Of a stretch of 7,264 nucleotides of DNA, positions 1-6,666 are shown piece by piece. The first letter of the stretch is position 1, and the number at the start of each line of letters is the position of its first letter. The translations under genes and the position numbers were made by a program. This DNA comes from Chloroflexota bacterium (GTDB lineage: Bacteria; Chloroflexota; Dormibacteria; CF-121): NCBI GenBank assembly GCA_005889395.1, contig VBFX01000139.1, forward strand, positions 1-7,264. Reading direction: 5' to 3'. The notes under the pieces are model-generated. The model saw only the letters and a list, made by a program, of their open reading frames with translations, was not told where the DNA came from and searched no databases.

Positions 1-457
1 GACCACTGCCCGTGATGGTTGCCAGGTCGATGCCCTTCGCCTTCGCGAGCAGCTCGGCACCCTCCGTCACCTCGACCGGGCTTGTCTTTTTCCCTCCCCC
101 GTTGACGGGGGAGGGCAGGGTGGGGGCTTCTTTCCCTCCATCGCTTGCGGGCGAGGGTGGGGTCGGGGTCTCCTCGGACGCTGGTGTTGCGGCGGTGGCC
201 TTTTTTGCCGCCCCATCGCCATCCGTGCCGACGGAGATCTCGGCGAGCGCCGCACCCACGGCGACGGTCTTCCCCGCCTCGGCGAGGATCTTCACCAGGG
301 TCCCGCTGGCGGGCGCGGGAACCTCCGCATCCACCTTGTCAGTGGTGACCTCAACCAGCCCTTCGCCTTCGCGAACCTGGTCGCCCGGCTGCTTCAGCCA
401 CTTGGCGATGGTCCCCTCGGTGACCGACTCACCCATCTCGGGAAGGGTGACCTGCAT
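1..457 (-). CDS. Dihydrolipoyl acyltransferase (E2) of a 2-oxoacid dehydrogenase complex, N-terminal part
   Basis: E2 subunits carry acyl groups on a lipoylated lysine and pass them to CoA in pyruvate, 2-oxoglutarate or branched-chain oxoacid dehydrogenase complexes. The 152 residues visible begin MQVTLPEMGESVTEGTIAKW, a typical lipoyl-domain start. The lipoylation site is K41 in VEVTTDKVDAEV. The domain ends near residue 76 and is followed by a Pro/Ala/Gly/Lys linker (about 77-125) containing a 14-residue tandem repeat. The segment GAELLAKAKGIDLATITGSG then looks like the peripheral E1/E3-binding domain. The catalytic domain lies beyond the left edge, so the substrate cannot be told. ATG at 457 has no clear ribosome site. 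An in-frame GTG at 472 lies 6 nt after a TAGAAT box (479-484) and would give a leaderless start, MPQSTMQV. It is divergent from pyrF. Confidence 0.9.
   Translation of the reverse strand, partial: MQVTLPEMGESVTEGTIAKWLKQPGDQVREGEGLVEVTTDKVDAEVPAPASGTLVKILAEAGKTVAVGAALAEISVGTDGDGAAKKATAATPASEETPTPPSPASDGGKEAPTLPSPVNGGGKKTSPVEVTEGAELLAKAKGIDLATITGSG
90..170. repeat. Two tandem copies of a palindromic GC-rich repeat inside the E2 linker
   Basis: Copy 1 contains a perfect 10-bp inverted repeat, CCCTCCCCCG (92-101) and CGGGGGAGGG (106-115), around a TTGA loop, followed by a GGGTGGGGG tail. Copy 2 (134-170) has the same layout in degraded form: CCCTC at 134-138 pairs with GAGGG at 153-157, with the tail GGTGGGGTCGGGG. 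The copies start 42 bp apart, exactly 14 codons, so the reading frame stays open. On the minus strand they encode the similar peptides TPPSPASDGGKEAP and TLPSPVNGGGKKTS. This pattern resembles the small dispersed palindromic elements found in many GC-rich genomes, sometimes inside proteins. That identification is from memory. Confidence 0.6.
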
Positions 458-506
458 GGTCGACTGCGGCACTTTCGAATTCTACCCACTAAACTTGGGT
501 CCGAAT
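458..506. promoter_or_regulatory. Divergent E2/pyrF promoter region with an imperfect palindrome
   Basis: Only 49 bp separate the two divergent starts, so both promoters must overlap here or lie inside the genes. On the minus strand TAGAAT (479-484) is a good -10 match, placed so that transcription could begin at the GTG at 472. No good -35 is seen at the right distance. On the plus strand TAAACT (490-495) is a weak -10 candidate that would leave a leader of only a few bases before pyrF. The inverted repeat ACCCA (484-488) and TGGGT (496-500) spans both and could be an operator. All of this is inference from short matches. Confidence 0.3.
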
Positions 507-1337
507 ATGACGTTCAAGGCACGATTGCGGGCCAGCGAGGATGCCACCGGCTCGCTCCTCTGCCTCGGCCTCGACCCCGAGCCTGACCTGCTCCCGCCAT
601 CGATCGAACGGTCACCGGCCGGCATCGCCCAATTCGTGCGGACCATCGTCGACGCGGTCGGCGATTCGGTTTCCTCTTACAAGCTCAACCTGGCGTTCTA
701 CGAGCGATGGGGGAGGGAGGCCAGCTGGTTGCTGGACCAGGCGGTGGCCGCACTGCCCAAAGGGCGGCCCGTGATCTTCGACGCCAAGCGCGGCGACGTG
801 GGGAGCACGGCCCAGGCGTACGCCCACGCGATGTTCGAGGCCTGGGGCGCCGATGCCGTCACCGTCCATCCCTACCTGGGCTATGACTCGGTTGCGCCCT
901 TCCTCGCGCACCGGGACAAGGAAGTCTTCATCGTGTGCCGGACATCGAACCCGGGAGCGGCGGAGTTCCAACATCTGCGCAGCGATGGCGAGGCGCTCTA
1001 TCGGCACATCGCGCGCGCCGGCGTGCGTTGGGATCATCACGACAACGTCGCCTTCGTCGTCGGCGCGACGGCGCCCGCCGAGCTTCGGGACGTGCGCCAG
1101 ATCGCCGGCGACCGGCTGCTCCTCGTCCCCGGAATCGGTGCGCAAAGTGGAGACCTCGCGGCCGCGCTCAAGGCGGCGCTCAGGCCCGATGGACGCGGGG
1201 CCATAATCCCGATCTCGCGCGGCATCCTGTTCGCGTCGGCCGGCGCTGACTACGCGGATGCCGCGCGCGCGGCGGCACACCGGTATCGCGACGCGATCAA
1301 CGCGCTTCGGCCGGAGCCCGCGACGGCCCGAGGCTAA
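507..1337 (+). CDS. pyrF: Orotidine 5'-phosphate decarboxylase, class 2 PyrF
   Basis: This enzyme decarboxylates OMP to UMP, the last step of de novo pyrimidine synthesis, in the cytoplasm. The 276-residue length fits the class-2 family (about 270-300). Visible motifs are LCLGLDPEPD with D23, the substrate-binding SSYKLN with K59, the catalytic array DAKRGDVGSTA (D92, K94, D97), VTVHPYLGYDS, CRTSNPG, the LVPGIGAQ loop and the phosphate-binding ISRGILFAS with R238. The frame is open for 165 codons further upstream, but that stretch is antisense to the E2 gene, so ATG 507 is chosen where PyrF similarity begins. A TTG at 495 is a possible alternative. No strong ribosome site is seen. The next gene starts 4 bp after the stop codon. 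Nothing suggests loss of function. Confidence 0.95.
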   Translation: MTFKARLRASEDATGSLLCLGLDPEPDLLPPSIERSPAGIAQFVRTIVDAVGDSVSSYKLNLAFYERWGREASWLLDQAVAALPKGRPVIFDAKRGDVGSTAQAYAHAMFEAWGADAVTVHPYLGYDSVAPFLAHRDKEVFIVCRTSNPGAAEFQHLRSDGEALYRHIARAGVRWDHHDNVAFVVGATAPAELRDVRQIAGDRLLLVPGIGAQSGDLAAALKAALRPDGRGAIIPISRGILFASAGADYADAARAAAHRYRDAINALRPEPATARG

Positions 1338-1341
1338 GCCT

Positions 1342-1947
1342 ATGTCCGGCTTCGTCGCCGGCGCCCTGGTTGCCCATCCTCCAATCCTGCTGACCGAAGT
1401 CGGCGGCGCGCAGTCGGAACGAGTCCGCGCAACGGCCGATGCCATGCGACAGCTCGACGGCATCCTCTCAACCGCCGATGCCCAGCTGGCGATCGTCGTC
1501 TCGCCACACAGTCCTTCGAGCATGACATCGCTGCCGGTCCGTCGCGCCGCCCACGCGTTCGGCGACCTCGCACGATTCCGCGCGCCCCAGGTCCGGGTGG
1601 AGGCAGAGGTTGACGCGGCGCTCGCGGCCGCGCTGGTCGTCGATGGGCAGCGGGCAGGTTTCGCTCTCACCTGGGCTGAGGAGACCGAACTCGATCACGG
1701 GGTCGTGGTCCCGCTCCATTCACTGCCGCGCACGATGGTCAGTAAGCGCTGCATCTTCCTCGGCGTCAGCGGATGGCCATTGTCGCGCTTTATCGAGTTC
1801 GGTGGCTGGTTGCAGATGCGGCTCCGAGATCGCTCCGCCATCCTGATCGCCTCCGGTGATCTGTCACATCGCCTCACCCCGGACGCGCCCTACGGGTTTC
1901 GTCCGCAAGGACCGCTCTTCGACCGGCTGGCCGCGCGGCAAACTTGA
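1342..1947 (+). CDS. LigB-type class III extradiol dioxygenase-like protein, truncated and detached from its AMMECR1 partner
   Basis: The 201 residues match the N-terminal part of the LigB/MEMO-like fold. H12 in LVAHPPI and H56 in VVSPHSPSS are the likely metal-binding histidines. ELDHGVVVPL (H119) and the hallmark ASGDLSHRLTPDAPYG (D173, H176) complete the pocket. GAGG at 1330-1333 sits 8 nt before the ATG. In fused LigB-AMMECR1 proteins, FDRL is followed by roughly 45 residues (a helix pair) and then LSYEGPFGVGY. Here the frame stops nine codons after GPLF, and LSYEGPFGVGY is found in the next ORF, shifted by -1. The C-terminal part of the domain is therefore missing or detached. The activity of this branch is not established; named LigB dioxygenases cleave catechols, but no substrate can be inferred here. 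The product may be inactive. Confidence 0.8.
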   Translation: MSGFVAGALVAHPPILLTEVGGAQSERVRATADAMRQLDGILSTADAQLAIVVSPHSPSSMTSLPVRRAAHAFGDLARFRAPQVRVEAEVDAALAAALVVDGQRAGFALTWAEETELDHGVVVPLHSLPRTMVSKRCIFLGVSGWPLSRFIEFGGWLQMRLRDRSAILIASGDLSHRLTPDAPYGFRPQGPLFDRLAARQT

Positions 1948-2533
1948 ATTCGCAGGTCCTCAGCTACGAAGGCCCGTTCGGTGTCGGCTATCCGGTTGTC
2001 GCCTTCACCGCGTCCGCTGCCCCGGCCATTGCGCTCGACATCCAGACGTTGGGCCGCCACGCGATCGACACGTACCTGCGCACGCGCCAGCTGATCGAGC
2101 CGCCGGAGCCGATCCCCATCGAGCTGCAGTCGCCCTCGGCGGTTTTCGTGACGCTCCGCAAGCACGGCGAGTTACGTGGTTGCGTCGGCAGCGTGCGGCC
2201 GACGGCGGCGACCGCGGCGCATGAGCTGATCCGTTACGCGGTCGCCTCCGCTGTGCGCGATCCACGCTTCGACCCGGTGCGGCTCGATGAAGTCAGCGGG
2301 CTGACGATCAAGGTTCAGCTGCTCGACATGCCGGAGCCGGTGGTCCACATCACCGAGCTCGATCCGCACCTCTATGGCATCATCGTCCGCCGTGGCGATC
2401 GCCAGGCCCTGCTGCTGCCGGACATCGACGGTATCGAGACCCCCGAGCAGCAGGTCCTTGCCGCCTGTCAGAAAGCCGGCATCGATCGCAACGCGCCACT
2501 GCAGCTCGAACGCTTTCGCACGCGTACGCTCAC

Positions 2534-2537
<4 letters not shown>
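1944..2537 (+). CDS. AMMECR1-domain protein (detached C-terminal half of a LigB-AMMECR1 fusion)
   Basis: The first residues, NSQVLSYEGPFGVGYPVVAF, belong to the last strand of the LigB domain, not to AMMECR1. The AMMECR1 domain runs from about residue 30 to the end and carries the family signature LRGCVG (77-82), followed by AHELIRYAVASAVRDPRF and LLPDIDGIETPEQQ. In bacteria and archaea such proteins accompany MEMO-like and radical SAM proteins (the AmmeMemoRadiSam grouping). Their biochemical role is unknown. The only start available is TTG 1944, which overlaps the upstream stop (TTGA), with no ribosome site; coupled re-initiation or -1 slippage would be needed. The AMMECR1 domain itself looks complete and undamaged. 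The stop overlaps the next start (GTGA). Confidence 0.85.
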
Positions 2538-3541
<1,004 letters not shown>

Positions 3542-3604
3542 CGACGCCGCCTTCACCCCACGGCGCGAGCCCGGCATGCCTGGCTCGGCGGGAGCGCCGC
3601 CGGC

Positions 3605-5467
3605 ATAGTCGCTCGAGCTGGCGGCGCCCTGCTGGCGCTGCTGCTCCTCGTCACCGCCGTGCCGGCGCACGCGGATGATCCCAGCACGCTCGCCGATCGG
3701 CTGGCGCAGGTGCAGGCGGAACAGGCGCGCCAGCATCAACGGCTGGCCGCACTCGAAGGCCAACAGAGCCAGGTGCGGCAAACTCTGGCCGCGCTCGAAG
3801 CCCAGCTCGCGCTGAGCAGCGCCGATCTCGCACCGATTGCCGCGAAAGCGCAGGCGATCGAGGCGCAAATTGCGGACGCGCAGCTGCAGCTGTCGCACGA
3901 CCAGCTCGCCTACCTGCAACACATCCGCGCCTTCCAGGCGGACATCAAGAAGCTGTATGCGCTCGGCGGGGTGCGATGGCTCGAGTTTGTTTTTTCCGCG
4001 CGAAGTTTCGATGACCTGCTCAATCGCAGCATCTATTTGCAGCAGATCTCGGTCAGCGAGCTGCAACTGGCCCGCAGGCTGCGCGCCGAGCGCGAAGCGC
4101 TGGAGGCGCAACGCCGTCTCCTGGCCCAGGCTCGCGCGGACCTCGCGCCGCTGCTCGATGCGCTGCAGGCACGCGCCAACGCGATCGCCAGTCAGGTCGC
4201 CGCGGTCGCGAGCTATGACAGCGACCTCGACAGCCAGCGCCGCCAGACGTTGATTCGCCTCGCGGGGCTCCAGGGCCAAAGCCGCGCGCTCCAGTCGGCG
4301 CTCGACCGCTACGAGACGGAGGCGGCGCAAGCGGCGCTCCGCGGGTCCGGTGCATCGTACGGGCCGACTTGTCCGCCAGCAGCACCCCCGGGATCGGTGC
4401 GCTTCTGCGGTCACGGCTGGGGCCACGGAGTGGGTCTCGGGCAGTGGGGCGCGAAAGGCATGGCGCTGGCCGGACTCAACTACCGCTTCATCGATCAGCA
4501 CTTCTACACGGGGACCACCTGGGCCAGCCTCGACACCGCCCATACGCCGATCCACGTGGCGGTGCTCTGGGGAACCGCGACCTACCGCGTCACTCCGAGC
4601 GGGCCCGCGCAGCTGATCGCCGGCGGTCGCGTCACGAACCTGGCGCCCGGCCAGACAGTCTCGCTCGCGCCATCAGGTGGTGTGCAGAAGGTTGTGCCGA
4701 CCGCGGCCGGCACACGGATGACGGTCTACGGTCCGTCGGGTCGCTATCACGCCTATCGCGGAACGATCGTGGCGCAGCCGAGCAGCGGCCTGCTGTACAT
4801 CATCAATGTGCTGCCGATCGAGGATTATCTGCGCGGTCTCGGTGAGGTTCCCTCGAGCTGGCCGCTGGAGGCCATCAAGGCCCAGATCGTGGCCGCGCGC
4901 TGTTACGCGCTGACGCACATGGGAAGTACAGGCTTGTACGACGTCGACGACACCACCCAGTTTCAGGTGTACCGCGGGATCGATTCCGAGAGCGCGTCGC
5001 AGAATGCCGCGGTCGACCAGACCGCCGGCCAGGTGCTGATGTACGGCGGGCGCGTGATCGAGGCCTTCTTCTCGGCGTCGGACGGTGGCCACACCGCCAA
5101 CGTCTCGGACGTGTTTGGTGGCTCGCTCGCGACCTATCCCTACCTGAGGGGCGTGCTGGATCCCTGGGACATCGTGGCGCCGCGGCACACCTGGTACACC
5201 CGCGTCTATACCTACGCCGCGCTGGAGCCGGTCTTCTTCACCAGCGGCGACGTTGCCACCTACGGACGCCTCAAAGGATTCGACCTGCACGACCGCGACG
5301 CGTCGGATCGCCTCAATACGGTGGGACTGATCGGCACGCGCGGGGTCAAACGGATCGGCGTGTCGGCCTTTCTCCACGCATTCAACCGCTCGTCGCTCAC
5401 CGGCACCGACGTGCTCTGGAACGAGATGTTCGGGACGACGCCCGCGACCACCTGGCGCTACTGGTAG
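3605..5467 (+). CDS. Secreted SpoIID/LytB-domain protein with PcsB/CwlO-like coiled coil
   Basis: SpoIID-type proteins are lytic transglycosylases that cut denuded peptidoglycan glycans outside the membrane. Numbered from ATA 3605 (620 residues), the order is as follows: signal peptide VARAGGALLALLLLVTAV with cleavage after PAHA (about 23); long coiled coil (about 30-258) with a PcsB/CwlO-like hairpin around 118-150 (LYALGGVRWLEFVFSARSF); the motif GHGWGHGVGLGQWGAKG (269-285); then the SpoIID domain with EVPSSWPLEAIKAQIVAAR and its likely catalytic Glu E414, and SASDGGHTAN (490-499). C256 and C268 could form a disulfide. In Bacillus SpoIID the GWGHG motif is C-terminal to the catalytic Glu; here it is N-terminal. 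The first standard start is GTG 3659, inside the signal peptide, so ATA 3605 is proposed. The gene probably acts in cell-wall remodelling with the downstream membrane protein. Confidence 0.85.
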   Translation: MVARAGGALLALLLLVTAVPAHADDPSTLADRLAQVQAEQARQHQRLAALEGQQSQVRQTLAALEAQLALSSADLAPIAAKAQAIEAQIADAQLQLSHDQLAYLQHIRAFQADIKKLYALGGVRWLEFVFSARSFDDLLNRSIYLQQISVSELQLARRLRAEREALEAQRRLLAQARADLAPLLDALQARANAIASQVAAVASYDSDLDSQRRQTLIRLAGLQGQSRALQSALDRYETEAAQAALRGSGASYGPTCPPAAPPGSVRFCGHGWGHGVGLGQWGAKGMALAGLNYRFIDQHFYTGTTWASLDTAHTPIHVAVLWGTATYRVTPSGPAQLIAGGRVTNLAPGQTVSLAPSGGVQKVVPTAAGTRMTVYGPSGRYHAYRGTIVAQPSSGLLYIINVLPIEDYLRGLGEVPSSWPLEAIKAQIVAARCYALTHMGSTGLYDVDDTTQFQVYRGIDSESASQNAAVDQTAGQVLMYGGRVIEAFFSASDGGHTANVSDVFGGSLATYPYLRGVLDPWDIVAPRHTWYTRVYTYAALEPVFFTSGDVATYGRLKGFDLHDRDASDRLNTVGLIGTRGVKRIGVSAFLHAFNRSSLTGTDVLWNEMFGTTPATTWRYW

Positions 5468-5474
5468 GTTATCC

Positions 5475-6140
5475 ATGCGGGTCGCGATCTGCGCGCTGCT
5501 CACAGCGGTCATCCTGATCCCGGGGGCCATTCTCGGTATTGCTGCGGGCGGATTAGTGAATGGGACGCTGCCTGGGAACGCGACTGACCCCATCAAGCTC
5601 GCACTCACCGTCCTCTCGTCCTTTATCGGCATGTTCGTGGGTGGTGCGGCTTGGGGCTGGTCGATATCACGTGTCACGAAAGCGGCTGCCGGTCGGCGGA
5701 TGGCCGTGGCAGGCGGAATCGGGTTCGCGTTGTGCACGATTGTCGTCGTTCTCACGTTGGGCTTCCTCGAAGATCTCGTCGTCCAACAGCAACGTGGCCC
5801 GCAGCTCCCTATTCACAACGTGTTCACGATGCTCTTCGTACCGGCGGCAGCCATGATCACGGGCGCCTCCGGAGCCATGCTCGGTTTCGGGATGCGTGAT
5901 CCGGCATTGGCCGGCCGGCTGGCCTGGCTGTGCGCCATAAGTGGCGGCTGCGCATTCCTCGTCGTGAATCTGACACTGGATGGGCTCGGTTTTCGCGTTG
6001 GGGCACCGGGCGCGGAGGCACGGGCGACGATGATCACGACGGCCTTACTGGGCAATCTCGCGGCGGCATTGGCTGGCGGCGCAATCATTGGTTACTGCGC
6101 CAGAGGGTGGTCTCGCGCGTTCGCTGGCTCAGGAAGTTAG
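5475..6140 (+). CDS. Six-helix, glycine/alanine-rich integral membrane protein, unknown family
   Basis: The 221 residues contain six likely transmembrane segments at about 5-28, 43-65, 76-98, 117-140, 148-170 and 185-209. They are joined by short loops; the longest (99-116) contains EDLVVQQQRGPQ. The segments are rich in Gly and Ala, suggesting tight helix packing. No catalytic or transport motif is recognised. ATG 5475 is 7 bp after the SpoIID stop. AGG at 5466-5468, overlapping that stop, may act as a weak ribosome site, so it is probably co-transcribed with SpoIID. Its 3' end overlaps a minus-strand gene by 56 bp. The function is unknown; a partner for envelope proteins is possible only by context. 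Confidence 0.75.
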   Translation: MRVAICALLTAVILIPGAILGIAAGGLVNGTLPGNATDPIKLALTVLSSFIGMFVGGAAWGWSISRVTKAAAGRRMAVAGGIGFALCTIVVVLTLGFLEDLVVQQQRGPQLPIHNVFTMLFVPAAAMITGASGAMLGFGMRDPALAGRLAWLCAISGGCAFLVVNLTLDGLGFRVGAPGAEARATMITTALLGNLAAALAGGAIIGYCARGWSRAFAGSGS

Positions 6141-6435
6141 GACAGCGGCCATCGCCATGCCCGCCGACTCCGCCATCCGGGTGGCAGATGAGCTGGCCTG
6201 AAGCGTCGTAGAGGTCGCTGAAGATGTCGCAGCAGCGCGGCGGGACGTAATAGACGACCTGGCCCTGGTATTGATAACTGGCGATAAAGGCGGGAGGATT
6301 CGCCGGAGGTTGGGTTTGAAGCTCATGAATGAGGTTGGCCACCGGGGCAGGGACTGGCGTTGGGCCCAAGCCCGACCCGAGGCCGCCACAGGCAGTCAGT
6401 ACCGCCGTTGCGCTCATCAGCAGCCAGGGCTTCAC
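6085..6435 (-). CDS. Small lipoprotein with a CCD/GGxxGxGDGxCP cysteine motif (DUF6970-like)
   Basis: Taking GTG 6435 as start, the 116-residue product begins MKPWLLMSATAVLTACGG, a lipoprotein signal with lipobox LTAC and C16 as the lipidated residue. A Pro-rich spacer follows. The mature domain reads PPAFIASYQYQGQVVYYVPP, then RCCDIFSDLYDASGQLICHP and DGGVGGHGDGRCPNF. This order (Tyr-rich strand, VYY, CCD, LYD, C-P-GG-GDG-CP) resembles the family I recall as DUF6970, of unknown function; the name should be checked. Four cysteines (CC, C, C) may form disulfides or bind metal. An in-frame GTG at 6474 would lengthen the n-region, but the first start fits a lipoprotein signal better. It overlaps the membrane protein tail to tail by 56 bp. 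Confidence 0.7.
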   Translation of the reverse strand: MKPWLLMSATAVLTACGGLGSGLGPTPVPAPVANLIHELQTQPPANPPAFIASYQYQGQVVYYVPPRCCDIFSDLYDASGQLICHPDGGVGGHGDGRCPNFLSQRTRETTLWRSNQ

Positions 6436-6524
6436 AGGTATGAAACGCTGGACCGGACAGGAGGTTGTGCCCACGCTGCAAAGCCGGGCCCTGACTGAAC
6501 CGGCAGGCCTCCGTTGACGCGCGG

Positions 6525-6632
6525 CCTGCTGATCCCCGCATTGTTGATGAGCACGTCAACCCGTTCGAGGACTGCGTCGATTTGTGTGAAGGCCGTGTGG
6601 ACGGCACGATCGTCGGCGACGTCGAACCCGTC
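6525..6632 (-). pseudogene. Short-chain dehydrogenase/reductase remnant
   Basis: Thirty-six residues read DGFDVADDRAVHTAF, then TQIDAVLERVDVLINNAGIS, the typical SDR stretch from the acidic residue after beta-3 to the NNAG motif at the end of beta-4. The N-terminal cofactor-binding glycine motif and the catalytic Tyr-Lys region are both absent. The same frame before and after it is antisense to neighbours or unlike SDR proteins. It is most likely a gene relic left between two lipoprotein genes. The match is short, but the DVLINNAG motif is distinctive. Confidence 0.6.
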
Positions 6633-6666
6633 GGGGCATGCGGAACTTTTAGGCGGTTCAGCCATC

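Noticed and set aside
12..506. In-frame upstream extension of pyrF by 165 codons
   Set aside because: It is antisense to the E2 lipoyl domain and linker; PyrF similarity starts only at ATG 507.
612..1670. Long minus-strand open frame opposite pyrF and LigB
   Set aside because: It is an Arg/Ala-rich shadow typical of high-GC DNA, opposite two well-supported genes, with no recognisable motif.
1936..1950. Programmed -1 frameshift joining LigB to AMMECR1
   Set aside because: No classic slippery heptamer or clear downstream stem is visible at CAAACTTGA, and slippage would not restore the missing residues.
477..1951. EcoRI sites GAATTC at 477-482 and at the LigB/AMMECR1 joint (1946-1951), suggesting a cloning artefact
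   Set aside because: Gene order across both sites is biologically sensible, and two sites in 7 kb can occur by chance; worth remembering only if read data show a lost fragment.
4673..5755. Long minus-strand open frame opposite SpoIID and the membrane protein
   Set aside because: It mirrors the codon bias of the plus-strand genes, and no domain is recognised.
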